Positions 18,431 through 27,864 are shown, counted from the stretch's first letter. The stretch: DNA of 64,000 bases from Phycisphaerae bacterium (GCA_002711415.1 PARI01000032.1:22861-86860); one strand, 5' to 3'. Numbers and translations are program-made. The notes: generated by a model from the sequence alone, not told the origin.

Positions 18431-18830
18431 TGGTGACACGCTGGAAACGTTGCTGAAAGTCCGTTCAGCCTTCGAGGCAGAGTCGATCGTCGCGTTGCTT
18501 GCTGATGCCGGCATCGAGGCCCACGTGTTCGACATCGCCGACATCGGGATACCCCTCGGGCTGAACCCGACCGCGGCGCGTGTTCCGATCCAGGTTCCCG
18601 CCGGCCGGATCGAGGAGGCGAGGAAGGCGATCGAGGAAGCTCGGCTGGAAGCGAGCACGATCGACTGGTCGACGATCGATGTCGGACCGACTCCCGGTGA
18701 TATCGATCGCGTGCTCGCTGTCGCCCATCGGCAGCACGCCGTGTCGAAGGTCCTTGCCGCCTTGGGCTGGCTGGTTGCGGTCGCATGCCTGCTCCTTGGG
18801 GTCATCGCGATCGTGTTGATGTTTACCTGA
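18423..18830 (+). CDS. DUF2007-like domain membrane protein
   Basis: This 135-residue protein opens with a DUF2007-like fold (LLKVRSAFEAESIVALLADA, then VPIQVPAGRIEEARKAI). That fold is a ferredoxin-like module proposed to bind signalling partners. It ends in one transmembrane helix at about residues 112-133. I chose the ATG at 18423 because GGAG precedes it and it overlaps the previous stop by 8 bases. It is probably co-expressed with the DUF2314-like gene. Confidence 0.72.
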   Translation: MNDGDTLETLLKVRSAFEAESIVALLADAGIEAHVFDIADIGIPLGLNPTAARVPIQVPAGRIEEARKAIEEARLEASTIDWSTIDVGPTPGDIDRVLAVAHRQHAVSKVLAALGWLVAVACLLLGVIAIVLMFT

Positions 18831-18880
18831 GTGCGATCGCCCGGATGCGGTCGTATATCCTGGATCTCCCGGAGGTGCGA

Positions 18881-19345
18881 ATGAGACTGTTTCTTGTTTC
18901 CATCATGTTGCTTCACCTGGCCATGGCCACGGGCTGTGGGTACACGATCCACGGCCGGGTCATCGAGAGCGATTTCAGTTCCGCCTCGTTCGTCCGTGAC
19001 GGGGACCAGGGACTCGTCGACTCCACGTACAGTCGCGGGATGCAGGGTGCCAGGGTGCGGCTCTACCGTGATCCGGGTTCGCTCGGCAAGCGGCTTGTCG
19101 AGGAGGTCTCGACTGATTCCAGGGGCTGGTTCACCATGACGGTTGGCGAATTCGGTGCCGGTTGGATGGTTGAGAAATGGGAGGTGGAGGCGGTGATGCC
19201 AGGGTCGGCCGCCATGAGCCAGCTGGTCACGCTTCCCCAGAAGCCGGGTGATCGCGTGCTCCTGATCAATCTGGCCCCGGGCAACGGTCTTGACCAGTTC
19301 GAGGACCGCAATGATCCCTATCAGGACTACCTCAAGTATCGCTAG
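18881..19345 (+). CDS. lipoprotein with carboxypeptidase-regulatory-like fold
   Basis: This 154-residue protein has a lipoprotein signal peptide with the lipobox M-A-T-G-C, so Cys19 would be lipidated. The remainder (HGRVIESD, GARVRLYRD, DSRGWFTMTVGEFGAG) has the rhythm of CarboxypepD_reg or transthyretin-like beta-sandwiches. I chose the ATG at 18881 because GGAGG lies 5 bases upstream. The role is unknown. The stop is TAG. Confidence 0.7.
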   Translation: MRLFLVSIMLLHLAMATGCGYTIHGRVIESDFSSASFVRDGDQGLVDSTYSRGMQGARVRLYRDPGSLGKRLVEEVSTDSRGWFTMTVGEFGAGWMVEKWEVEAVMPGSAAMSQLVTLPQKPGDRVLLINLAPGNGLDQFEDRNDPYQDYLKYR

Positions 19346-19379
19346 GCTCCTCCCGGTGTCAGCGCCGGATGGTCTTTTC

Positions 19380-20099
19380 ATGAACACGGTTCCCCATGAC
19401 AACCCTGACTGGAATCCCCGCGATGCACTCGAGACCTCGAGGCAGCTCGACGGAATTCGCCGGGTGAGATCCGAGGCCGGATCGGCCATCGACCTTGGGT
19501 GCGGCACGGGTCGGATTCTCGTGCCCCTGGCCCAGAGCGGGATGAGAATCCTCGGCATCGATCGTGATCACGAGGCGATCGAGCAATGCCGCAACGCCGT
19601 ACCGGACAGCGGGGGCGCTAGTTTCCTCGTCGCGGATTTTCTCGGCCCCGGAGGATTGGCAACGATTGAACCCGAAACGACCGACCTCGTGCTCTGCCTT
19701 GGCAACACGGTCATGCTACTGCTCGAGCATGAGAGCCTGCATCGACTGTTCGCCATGGTGCGACGTGTCCTTCAGCCCGGCGGGGTGTTCATCATCGATG
19801 ACTTCTCGATCGAGGCTGAACACGAGATCGAATCCGGGAACTGGCAGGATGGGGTCTCCGAGGACGGTTCGATACAGTTCTCATGGATCGATCCCGGGTC
19901 CGTTTTCTGTATCCGGCACGGATCCGATGTTGATCCGGACCGTCCACCACACGAGGGGGACCAGCCGATGAGGGCCTGGACCACAGATGAGCTTCGCTCG
20001 ATGGCGAAGGAGGTCGGACTGGGCCTGGAACATCTGCCCGAGCATGGGCTGTTCTGCATGACCATCGAGCCCGGGGCTCCGCCCGATCAGGTATCCTGA
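19380..20099 (+). CDS. class I SAM-dependent methyltransferase
   Basis: This 239-residue cytoplasmic protein has motif I AIDLGCGTGRILVPLAQSG near residue 37, then acidic motif II LGIDRDHEAI and a motif IV-like stretch, D-L-V-L-C-L-G-N-T. These define a Rossmann-fold methyltransferase. The substrate is not evident. The ATG at 19380 gives the best start for homology, though no clear ribosome-binding site is seen. It lies 34 bases after the lipoprotein gene. Confidence 0.82.
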   Translation: MNTVPHDNPDWNPRDALETSRQLDGIRRVRSEAGSAIDLGCGTGRILVPLAQSGMRILGIDRDHEAIEQCRNAVPDSGGASFLVADFLGPGGLATIEPETTDLVLCLGNTVMLLLEHESLHRLFAMVRRVLQPGGVFIIDDFSIEAEHEIESGNWQDGVSEDGSIQFSWIDPGSVFCIRHGSDVDPDRPPHEGDQPMRAWTTDELRSMAKEVGLGLEHLPEHGLFCMTIEPGAPPDQVS

Positions 20100-20139
20100 A
20101 AGCACATCTTCTTGCACAGGTTGAATCGAGGACAGACAC

Positions 20140-21021
20140 GTGCCTGCATCACGCTCAAGAACCCATGAATGGAAAAGATCCCTTCAACAGATCTACGATC
20201 GAGGGGGTGCCCTGGAGATCGCGATCGCAAAGCCTGAGCAGGTCGGCGATGTCGAGGAGGGTATCGAATCACCCGAGCTCCATGCAGGGACGGCCGACCT
20301 GGTCTGGAGAGTCAAGATTCTCGATCTCAATGAAACCGAGATCACCGTCGAGGCTCCGATGACCCTCGGGCGGAACATCGCCATCGAGGACGGCATTCAA
20401 CTGGTTGGGGCGATGACGATCGGGCAGAACAGGTGGATGTTCAAGACCACGAACCTCGGGACGACCACGGCGGGTTCACGCAACGTCACGGCCCTGAGGC
20501 TCGCAGTCCCCGATGGCGTTCGTCGCTGCAAGCGAACCCACGGCAGGTACGACGCCCAGGGACTCAACTTCCCCAAGGCCCAGTTGTGGCCGTTGCTTGA
20601 TCCGAAGTCCGTGATTCCCATAGAGCGAGCCATGGAACTCGCTTTCCAGGCGTTATGTCGGGGAGAAGCCGTTGACGCGGCAACGCTGGAGACCGAATCC
20701 ACCAGGCCTTCGATCGGACCCGGTTTTGAGGCGACGCTGATGAACATCGGCGGCGGTGGTATCGGTGTCCAGGTCACATCCGATGACGCCGCTGCACTGG
20801 GGCGTCACCGCGTGTTCTGGGTCAGGTTCGATCTTGAGCCGGTCATGAGCGTCCCACTCGTCGCCACGGGCAAGGTGGTTCACACTCACATTGATTCGGC
20901 CCAGAGGACCTATGCAGGTATCGCGTTCGATTTCTCATTCAATTCGAACCACCAGGACGTGATCATCGACCAGATCGCGATGTACATCAGGTTGCAGCAG
21001 GAACAGCAGCACTCCGGCTGA
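20140..21021 (+). CDS. PilZ-domain protein, YcgR-like
   Basis: This 293-residue cytoplasmic protein shows the two-domain layout of YcgR-type c-di-GMP effectors: an N-terminal beta-barrel (about residues 50-120) and a C-terminal PilZ domain. The PilZ arginine motif is R-R-C-K-R near residue 127 and the second motif is NIGGGGIGV near residue 202, where the family has D/NxSxxG. The missing Ser may weaken c-di-GMP binding. The start is GTG with GAGGA 9 bases upstream. Its 3' end overlaps the convergent pabB gene by 35 bases. Confidence 0.7.
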   Translation: MPASRSRTHEWKRSLQQIYDRGGALEIAIAKPEQVGDVEEGIESPELHAGTADLVWRVKILDLNETEITVEAPMTLGRNIAIEDGIQLVGAMTIGQNRWMFKTTNLGTTTAGSRNVTALRLAVPDGVRRCKRTHGRYDAQGLNFPKAQLWPLLDPKSVIPIERAMELAFQALCRGEAVDAATLETESTRPSIGPGFEATLMNIGGGGIGVQVTSDDAAALGRHRVFWVRFDLEPVMSVPLVATGKVVHTHIDSAQRTYAGIAFDFSFNSNHQDVIIDQIAMYIRLQQEQQHSG

Positions 21022-22393
21022 GGTCACGTTCCTGGTCTACCGGGTCGCTGAAGCGATCGAGTACGGCGCACTTGTCCATGCTCTCCACGTACTCCAGTGC
21101 CGGGTCCGAATCCGAGACGATTCCGCATCCTGCCGCGTAACTGAATCGACACGAATCGTCCGAGACCCGACACGCCTCGAGCAGGAGGGTCCGGATCGCG
21201 ACGCTGAGCGTGGAGTGTCCGCAGTTGGAGAAGAACCCGATCGAGCCGCACCAAGGCCCCCTCTGGAATCCCTCCAGTTGATCGATCACCTGCATCGCCC
21301 TGATCTTCGGGGCACCGGTCACTGATCCGGGTGGGAAGGACGCGTTCAGCAACTCGGATATCGAGCAGCCTGCCGGAAGCCTGCCCAGGATCTCGGCTGA
21401 TGCGTGCATGATCGTGGGATGGTGCTCGATGTCTCGCTCCGACACGACGCGGATTGATCCCGGCGTGCAGCACCGACCAAGGTCGTTCCGCATCAGGTCG
21501 ATGATCATGTTCAACTCGGCCCGGTCCTTGGGTGATTCATGGAGCTCGGTCTCGCATCCGGCTTCCGACCGGGTTCCCTTGATGGGGCATGTCGTGACTT
21601 CGCCGCCGGCGTTGACATCGAGGAATAGCTCCGGGCTGAGCGAGAGGACTGCCCGGTCACCGGGCAGTTCAAGGTAGGCCCCGAACCGGGCGGGGGCGGT
21701 ACTCAGTGCCCTGGTCGCGATCGACCTCGGCCCAGCCTTGACTTCACCCCGGGTCATGTGGCCGATGTTTGCCTGGAAGAGGTCGCCCTCGTGGATCAGT
21801 TCGATGACCTTCCGGATCGAGGTCATGTAGCTTTCCGCGTCCGGGGTCACCGCACAACGACCGATCGGATCTCCATTGGTCGCCGGGGACGTGCTCGAGG
21901 CAAGGATCGATTCGAGCAGTGGCCACTGCCGGCGGTCCCCGACCAGCAGCCACTGTCCCGCGAGGTTGTCATGCACGAGTGCGGAGTCGATCCGTGCCAT
22001 CTCGATGAGCCCTGATCCGGCCTGTTCCTTGGAGCCCTCGGGCACCGAGCGACCGCTGGGCTCGAACAGGAAGCCCAGTTCGTAGGCGAGCATGCCGATC
22101 CATCCGCCATGGAATGGTGATCGATCGGACATGTCCCGGTGGTCCGCACGTCCAGGCTGGATGATGTCCAGTATCTCGGCGACCCGCTTTCCATCACCAG
22201 CATCCCGTCGTGATACGCAGCGGTACTCCGACGGAATGCCGAGGATCGACCAGCGGTTCCATCGTGCGTTTCCCGGGGAGGAGAACAGCCCGACCAGGGG
22301 CTGGTCTTCAGGCCACGCGCCGGGAAGCCATGCCGGCACGGCATCGCTGGCGATCTCCTTGATGTGGTTGCTCTCCGGCATCCTGTCCATCAT
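20987..22393 (-). CDS. pabB: aminodeoxychorismate synthase component I (PabB/TrpE family)
   Basis: This 468-residue chorismate-binding enzyme converts chorismate and ammonia to aminodeoxychorismate for folate synthesis. Motifs visible are GDLFQANIG, PIKGTRSEAG, KDRAELNMIIDLMRNDLGR and PPGSVTGAPKIRAM, where the last two are the chorismate/Mg site. PIKGTR fits PabB better than TrpE, which usually has P-I-A-G-T. The glutamine amidotransferase partner is not nearby. The start ATGATG at 22393 has AAGGTG upstream. It diverges from ppdK. Confidence 0.88.
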   Translation of the reverse strand: MMDRMPESNHIKEIASDAVPAWLPGAWPEDQPLVGLFSSPGNARWNRWSILGIPSEYRCVSRRDAGDGKRVAEILDIIQPGRADHRDMSDRSPFHGGWIGMLAYELGFLFEPSGRSVPEGSKEQAGSGLIEMARIDSALVHDNLAGQWLLVGDRRQWPLLESILASSTSPATNGDPIGRCAVTPDAESYMTSIRKVIELIHEGDLFQANIGHMTRGEVKAGPRSIATRALSTAPARFGAYLELPGDRAVLSLSPELFLDVNAGGEVTTCPIKGTRSEAGCETELHESPKDRAELNMIIDLMRNDLGRCCTPGSIRVVSERDIEHHPTIMHASAEILGRLPAGCSISELLNASFPPGSVTGAPKIRAMQVIDQLEGFQRGPWCGSIGFFSNCGHSTLSVAIRTLLLEACRVSDDSCRFSYAAGCGIVSDSDPALEYVESMDKCAVLDRFSDPVDQERDLSRSAAVPAAT

Positions 22394-22508
22394 AGAACAC
22401 CTTGCTCACCCGCACCGCCGGCACGCTGATACACTGCTGCGACGACGTCGGTGCACGTGTCGCCCCCGGCGGTCCAGCCACGAACCCAGGACTCGAAAGG
22501 CCCCAACC

Positions 22509-25082
22509 ATGCCAACACGAACAGGAACCCGTCCTCGCAGGAACTCGACCAGCCGTCGGAAGACCTCGCCCAAGAGGCGGAGTGGTTCTGGTTCCACGAA
22601 GATGTGCTACTACTTCGGCAAGACGAGGACCGATGGCAAGGTCACCCAGAAGCAGTTGCTTGGTGGCAAGGGCGCGAACCTGTCCGAGATGACCTCGATC
22701 GGTCTCCCGGTACCGCCGGGATTCACGATCACGACCAGCACGTGTGCCGAGTACGAGTCCGCCGGAAACCGCATGCCTTCGGGCCTCATGGACCAGGTCA
22801 AGAGGAACATCGGGTTGCTCGAGAAGGAGACTGGCAAGCGGTTCGGGGATGCGTCCAATCCATTGCTGGTGTCTGTCCGCAGCGGTGCCGCCGTGTCGAT
22901 GCCCGGCATGATGGATACCGTCCTGAACCTCGGCCTGACGGACAAGGTCACCAAGGGTCTTGGAGAACTGACATCCAACGATCGCTTTGCATTCGATGCC
23001 TATCGAAGACTGATCAACATGTTCGGGGATGTCGTGATGGGTGTTGATCACCATCACTTCGAAGCGGTATTCGACCGGATCAAGAGGAAGTACAAGGTCA
23101 AGCTGGACACCGATGTCCCGACTCGAGGCCTGCAGGAACTCTGCACCGAGTACAAGAAGGTCTACAGGAAGCACGTGGGCGCGGCGTTCCCCCAGGATCC
23201 GATGAAGCAGTTGCAGCTGGCCATCGAGGCCGTCTTCAAGAGCTGGAACAAGCCGACCGCCATCAGCTATCGGCAGATCAACGAGATCTCCGGCCTGGTT
23301 GGAACCGCGGTCAACGTGCAATCGATGGTCTACGGCAACATGGGCGATGATTCAGGAACCGGTGTCGCCTTCACGAGGAATCCGTCCACCGGAGAGAACA
23401 TCTTCTACGGCGAGTTCCTGATCAACGCGCAGGGTGAGGATGTCGTCGCTGGCATCAGGACCCCGCAACCTCTGGACAACCTCGCCGACTGGAATCCCGG
23501 TGTCGACCGGCAGCTCCGAGCGGTTCGCAGGAAGCTCGAGCGTCACTACCGGGACATGCAGGACATCGAGTTCACGATTGAGAAGGGCAAGCTCTACATG
23601 CTCCAGACCCGCAGCGGGAAGAGGACCGGCGCTGCAGCGGTCAGAATCGCATGCGAGATGGTCAAGGAGAAGCTGATCAACCGCAAGACGGCCCTGCTGC
23701 GGATCCCGGCGAACGATCTCGTTCAACTGCTCCTTCCCAGCTTCAACCCGGCGGCCAAGAAGAAGGCCCAGATCCTGGCCACCGGGCTTCCAGCATCACC
23801 CGGCGCCGCCAGCGGCTCCCCGGCCTTCACCGCCGAGGAGGCGGTCAAGCGGTCCAAGGCAGGCGAATCCGTGATCCTCGTCCGCAAGGAGACGTCCCCC
23901 GAGGATGTCGATGGCATGCACGTTGCCGCCGGAATTCTCACGTCGACCGGCGGCATGACCTCGCATGCGGCCGTGGTCGCCCGTGGATGGGGCAAGTGCT
24001 GTGTTGCCGGTGCCGGTTCCGTCGTGATCGACCCGAAGGCGGGCACGTTCATGATCGGCAAGAGGAAGTTCAGCCGGAAGAGCGTGATCTCGATCGATGG
24101 CTCCACCGGCGAGGTCATGGAGGGACACGTCGATCGCATCATTCCCGACAAGATCTCCGGTGATTTCGCACAGGTGATGAAGTGGTCGGATGATTTTGCG
24201 AAGCTCAAGGTCCGGACCAATGCCGACACGCCCGCCGATTCGAGGCGTGCCCGCGATTTCGGTGCGGTCGGGATCGGGCTCTGCAGGACGGAACACATGT
24301 TCTTCGAGGGGGATCGAATCAGCGCGATGCGACAGATGATCCTCGCCGAGGACGAGAAGAATCGCTGCAAGGCTCTGAAGAAGCTGCTTCCGTACCAGAG
24401 GAAGGACTTCGTCGGGATCTTCACGGCCATGAAGGGACTCCCGGTCACGATCCGACTGCTGGATCCGCCGCTGCACGAGTTCCTTCCGCATGACGAGGCC
24501 TCGCAGCGATCGCTCGCAAGGCAGCTCGGTGTACCTCTGAGGGCGGTCCGTGAGCGAGTGCAGGGGCTGCACGAGATGAACCCCATGCTCGGGCACCGTG
24601 GTTGCCGGCTGGCCGTGACCTACAACGAGATCCTCGACATGCAGGTCACCGCGATCGTCGAGGCGGCGATCGCCTGTCGCCGCAAGAGGATCGAGGCCAT
24701 GCCCGAGATCATGATCCCGCTCGTGGGCACGAGTCATGAACTCCGCATGCTGCGCGAACTCACGATACAGACCATCGAGCGAGTCAAGGCCGCGAAGAAG
24801 TTCAACGGACGGCTCCCGATCCCGGTCGGAACCATGATCGAGATCCCTCGCGCGGCCCTGACCGCCGACAAGGTCGCTGATCATGCGGACTTCTTCTCCT
24901 TCGGAACCAACGATCTCACGCAGATGACCTACGGCTTCAGTCGTGATGATGTCAACTCGTTCCTGCCCGAGTACATCGAGGCGGGGATCCTCGAGAAGGA
25001 TCCATTTGAGGCGATCGACGTTCCGGGTGTCGGCCAGCTGGTTGAAACGGCTGTCCACAAGGGGCGGTCGACCAATCCGTAG
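22509..25082 (+). CDS. ppdK: pyruvate phosphate dikinase, ended by an in-frame amber codon
   Basis: The enzyme interconverts pyruvate, ATP and phosphate with phosphoenolpyruvate, AMP and diphosphate. The N-terminal ATP-grasp region (GGKGANLSEM near residue 53), the phosphohistidine domain (GGMTSHAAVVARGWGKCC near residue 480) and most of the PEP/pyruvate barrel are intact. Translation stops at a TAG (25080-25082) after 857 codons, just before the conserved [11 protein letters not shown] with the catalytic Cys. The same frame then continues for 47 codons to a normal end. The ATG at 22509 has AAAGG upstream and adds a basic 31-residue extension; the family-typical start would be Met32 (22602). 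Confidence 0.92.
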   Translation: MPTRTGTRPRRNSTSRRKTSPKRRSGSGSTKMCYYFGKTRTDGKVTQKQLLGGKGANLSEMTSIGLPVPPGFTITTSTCAEYESAGNRMPSGLMDQVKRNIGLLEKETGKRFGDASNPLLVSVRSGAAVSMPGMMDTVLNLGLTDKVTKGLGELTSNDRFAFDAYRRLINMFGDVVMGVDHHHFEAVFDRIKRKYKVKLDTDVPTRGLQELCTEYKKVYRKHVGAAFPQDPMKQLQLAIEAVFKSWNKPTAISYRQINEISGLVGTAVNVQSMVYGNMGDDSGTGVAFTRNPSTGENIFYGEFLINAQGEDVVAGIRTPQPLDNLADWNPGVDRQLRAVRRKLERHYRDMQDIEFTIEKGKLYMLQTRSGKRTGAAAVRIACEMVKEKLINRKTALLRIPANDLVQLLLPSFNPAAKKKAQILATGLPASPGAASGSPAFTAEEAVKRSKAGESVILVRKETSPEDVDGMHVAAGILTSTGGMTSHAAVVARGWGKCCVAGAGSVVIDPKAGTFMIGKRKFSRKSVISIDGSTGEVMEGHVDRIIPDKISGDFAQVMKWSDDFAKLKVRTNADTPADSRRARDFGAVGIGLCRTEHMFFEGDRISAMRQMILAEDEKNRCKALKKLLPYQRKDFVGIFTAMKGLPVTIRLLDPPLHEFLPHDEASQRSLARQLGVPLRAVRERVQGLHEMNPMLGHRGCRLAVTYNEILDMQVTAIVEAAIACRRKRIEAMPEIMIPLVGTSHELRMLRELTIQTIERVKAAKKFNGRLPIPVGTMIEIPRAALTADKVADHADFFSFGTNDLTQMTYGFSRDDVNSFLPEYIEAGILEKDPFEAIDVPGVGQLVETAVHKGRSTNP

Positions 25083-25226
25083 CTCAAGCTCGGCATCTGT
25101 GGTGAGCATGGTGGAGAGCCCTCGTCCATCCACTTCTTCCACGAGGTCGGCCTGGAGTACGTGAGCTGCTCCCCGTTCAGGGTCCCGGTCGCCCGACTGG
25201 TCGCCGCTCAGGCGGCGCTCCAGTGA
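25083..25226 (+). pseudogene. C-terminal 47 codons of pyruvate phosphate dikinase beyond the amber codon
   Basis: In the same frame as ppdK, these codons read [11 protein letters not shown], then [14 protein letters not shown] and AAQAALQ, the exact conserved end of the family, closing with TGA at 25224-25226. The segment holds the catalytic Cys of the GICGEHGG motif. Without reading through the TAG, the dikinase would lack it. The TGA overlaps the GTG start of the next gene, as expected of an intact operon. A single C-to-T change from a CAG codon would explain the stop. Confidence 0.9.
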
Positions 25227-26107
25227 TCAAGGGTGATGCGGGGCTCGTGCTGTGCGGCTGCCTGATCGCATGCGCTTTCGTGGCTATGCATGGTTGCGCT
25301 GCAGGTGACAAGCGTCCCTGGTTGGATGTCAATCCATCGATCATCAGGAACACCGTTCCGATCGAGCATCCTCCATCGACCTACGACTGCAGGTTCACGC
25401 CGATACCTCCTCGCCTCGATGGCCGACTCGACCGTGGCGCATGGATTCTCGCCGACTGGACCCGGCCCTTCACGGACATCCAGGGTCCCTCGATGCCGCT
25501 GCCACGTTTCGAGACCAGGGTGAAGATGCTCTGGGATTCCAGCTGTCTCTACATCGGCGCATGGCTTGAGGAGCCCCATCTCTGGGCGACCTATGGCACC
25601 CGTGACATGATCGTCTACCACGAGAACAACTTCGAGGTCTTCATAGATCCTGATGGGGATTCCATGGAGTACTACGAGATCGAGATCAACGTGCTCGGAA
25701 CCGTGCTGGACCTCTACCTCGACAAGGCCTATCGAAACGGTGGCTCTGCTCGTCTCGAGTGGGACGCCGAGGGTCTCCGTACGGCGATACGCGTCGATGG
25801 CACCGTGAACGAAGGCGGTGACACCGATGCGGGGTGGATCGTCGAGTTGGCGATTCCCTGGGAGGATCTTGCTCCCCCGGATTCGATCAAGCCGGAATAC
25901 ACCGAGCGGTGGCGTGGTGGAATGCCACCGAGAATCGGCGAACAGTGGCGAATCAACTTCTCACGTGTCCAGTGGAGGACTCGAGTGCAGGACCGTGGCT
26001 ACATCAAGGAGCCCGGTGTTCCCGAGGACAACTGGACCTGGACACCGCAATGGGAGATCAACATGCATGTTCCTCAGCACTGGGGTTTCGTGAGGTTCCT
26101 TCGATGA
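25223..26107 (+). CDS. lipoprotein with CBM9/DOMON-like domain
   Basis: This 294-residue protein has a signal peptide with the lipobox-like V-A-M-H-G-C, so it is probably lipidated at about Cys25. The body has the carbohydrate-binding family 9-like pattern: [13 protein letters not shown], then [40 protein letters not shown] and W-I-V-E-L-A-I-P-W. Such domains bind sugars or haem-like ligands in outer-membrane or extracellular proteins. The GTG start at 25223 overlaps the true ppdK terminus. The stop overlaps the PhoD-like gene start. Confidence 0.78.
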   Translation: MIKGDAGLVLCGCLIACAFVAMHGCAAGDKRPWLDVNPSIIRNTVPIEHPPSTYDCRFTPIPPRLDGRLDRGAWILADWTRPFTDIQGPSMPLPRFETRVKMLWDSSCLYIGAWLEEPHLWATYGTRDMIVYHENNFEVFIDPDGDSMEYYEIEINVLGTVLDLYLDKAYRNGGSARLEWDAEGLRTAIRVDGTVNEGGDTDAGWIVELAIPWEDLAPPDSIKPEYTERWRGGMPPRIGEQWRINFSRVQWRTRVQDRGYIKEPGVPEDNWTWTPQWEINMHVPQHWGFVRFLR

Positions 26108-27402
26108 TCACTCGTCTTCTCATCTCGATCATCCTTTCATCCTGCCTGCCATGGCATGCATGCGCCGATCAACTGGTCAACGGGCCGATGGTCGGCCATG
26201 TCTCCAGCGATTCGGTGCGTATCTGGGCCAGGGCCGGCGAATCAGGGACCTGGACCCTCACCCTGCGATCCGGTGACCATGTGCTGACCGGAACCAACGA
26301 AGCCGATTCCAGAGATGACCACTGCTTCGTCATCGAGGTGGGGGGGCTCCGGCCCGACACCGAGTACGCGTATGAATTGACCGGCCCCGATGGGCGTTCA
26401 TTCACCTTGCCCAGCCAGACAGTGAGAACCGCTCCTTCGGATTCGACGACCCGTCCCATCAGGATCGCGTTCGGGTCATGCGCTCGCGAGGACGACCATA
26501 CGTCGCGAACGTGGGCTCTGTTGAAGAAGCAGGATCCGGACCTGGTCGTCCTGCTCGGGGATACGCCGTACATCGACACCACCGATCTTCAGAAGCAGCG
26601 ATCACGGCGGAACGTGTTCAACGGATTCGATCCAAAGCAGGCCGTCTCCGTGAACACGCCGACCTATTTCACATGGGATGACCATGACTTCGGCAGGAAC
26701 GACACCGATGGCACCATGCCCGGCAAGAGTGTGTCAAGGAAGGCGTTCATCGAGTACACCGCCAACCCGGGTTACGGTGACGGCACCGAGGGCATCTACA
26801 CCAGCTTCAGGCATGGCCCGGTCGAGATATTCCTGCTGGACACACGATACTTCGCGAGGACGGAGGAATCCGGATTCAAGGACGGGGCACCGTCACTGCT
26901 CGGCTCCAAGCAGTGGGACTGGCTCCGGAAGAGCCTGTCCGATTCCACGGCTCCCTTCAAGGTCATCGCCTCCGGAATGATCTTCAACGATGCTGTTCGT
27001 CCACTGAAGACCGATTTCTGGGGGGCCTATCCTCACGAGCGTGATGCGCTTTTCAGCTTCATCGGCGAGAACCGAATCGAGGGCGTGATCCTCGTTGCCG
27101 GTGACATTCACAGGTCGAGGGTCGTCATCCATGACAGTGCGGACCTGGTCGGGTACCCGCTCACCGAGTTGATCACGTCGCCGATGCACTCGTCCGTGAT
27201 CGAGTCGGCCAACGCGTTTCATCCGGGTCTGGTCAAGGACATGGGGGAACCACGAAGCCATCTCGTGCTCGAGCTGGACTGCACTGGTGATTCGCCGGTC
27301 GCGATCGCGCGGTTCATGCAGGATCCGAAGGGTGTGCTGTTCCGGCACGAGGTTGATCTTCCTGCTCCCGGTGCACGAAAAGAGCCCGCCGCCTCCCCTT
27401 GA
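26104..27402 (+). CDS. PhoD-like alkaline phosphatase/phosphodiesterase
   Basis: This 432-residue exported protein has a signal peptide at residues 1-21, then a Fn3-like N-terminal PhoD_N domain and a calcineurin-like metallophosphoesterase domain. Metal-site motifs visible are FGSCAREDD, VLLGDTPYID, FTWDDHDFGRND and VAGDIHRSR. PhoD enzymes hydrolyse phosphate mono- and diesters outside the cytoplasm to gain phosphate. The ATG at 26104 overlaps the preceding stop in an ATGA, coupling it to the CBM9-like lipoprotein. It converges tightly with the HIT gene. Confidence 0.88.
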   Translation: MITRLLISIILSSCLPWHACADQLVNGPMVGHVSSDSVRIWARAGESGTWTLTLRSGDHVLTGTNEADSRDDHCFVIEVGGLRPDTEYAYELTGPDGRSFTLPSQTVRTAPSDSTTRPIRIAFGSCAREDDHTSRTWALLKKQDPDLVVLLGDTPYIDTTDLQKQRSRRNVFNGFDPKQAVSVNTPTYFTWDDHDFGRNDTDGTMPGKSVSRKAFIEYTANPGYGDGTEGIYTSFRHGPVEIFLLDTRYFARTEESGFKDGAPSLLGSKQWDWLRKSLSDSTAPFKVIASGMIFNDAVRPLKTDFWGAYPHERDALFSFIGENRIEGVILVAGDIHRSRVVIHDSADLVGYPLTELITSPMHSSVIESANAFHPGLVKDMGEPRSHLVLELDCTGDSPVAIARFMQDPKGVLFRHEVDLPAPGARKEPAASP

Positions 27403-27828
27403 TCACGCGATGTCGAGTTCGCTTCGAAGCATCTGGGCGAGCCGTGCCCCGTGCTCGTGGTCGAATTCCCGGGGGTTCCAGGCCATTCCGAGCCCGGCAT
27501 CATCCTTGCTCCTGGGAATGACGTGAAAATGCACGTGCTGGACCTCCTGGTGCGCCGCCGGCCCGTTGTTCTGGAGGATGTTGTAGTCGCTGCATCCTGT
27601 CACGGCCATGATCGCCCGGCAGATGCGTGGGAGGACCCGGCCCAGCGCTGCCGCGGAGTCGTCGGACAGCGCGTCGATCCTGGCCGCCCGCTCCCTGGGG
27701 ATCACCAGTGCATGGCCCTCCGAGAGCGGTCCGATGTCGAGAAAGGCCAGCACATGTTCATCCTCGTAGATCCGGTGGCATGGGATCTCTCCCGAGAGGA
27801 TGCCGTCGAAGATCGTGGTGTCGTCCAT
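27403..27828 (-). CDS. HIT-family nucleotide hydrolase/transferase
   Basis: This 141-residue cytoplasmic protein has the histidine triad HVHFHVIPR near residue 99 and the leading motif FLDIGPLSEGHALVIP. HIT proteins of this Hint-like branch hydrolyse adenosine phosphoramidates or related nucleotides. Length is normal. The ATG at 27828 lies 6 bases from a TAGAGT -10 element, so the mRNA may be leaderless. It is divergent from nadC. Confidence 0.9.
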   Translation of the reverse strand: MDDTTIFDGILSGEIPCHRIYEDEHVLAFLDIGPLSEGHALVIPRERAARIDALSDDSAAALGRVLPRICRAIMAVTGCSDYNILQNNGPAAHQEVQHVHFHVIPRSKDDAGLGMAWNPREFDHEHGARLAQMLRSELDIA

Positions 27829-27834
27829 GCGAAC

Positions 27835-27864
27835 ACTCTAGAGCAGAATCCCGACACCGTACAA
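27835..27864 (-). promoter_or_regulatory. putative promoter of the HIT gene
   Basis: On the minus strand, TTGTAC and TAGAGT are separated by 18 bases, and the -10 ends 6 bases before the ATG. No ribosome-binding sequence fits in between. Confidence 0.45.

Noticed and set aside
25080-25082. General reassignment of TAG to an amino acid
   Set aside because: TAG ends nusB (9746), the gene ending at 12123 and the lipoprotein ending at 19345, so it works as a normal stop.
23796-25142. 448-codon minus-strand open frame within ppdK
   Set aside because: It lies opposite the conserved dikinase domains; such shadows are common in this GC-rich DNA, and the translation has no recognisable features.
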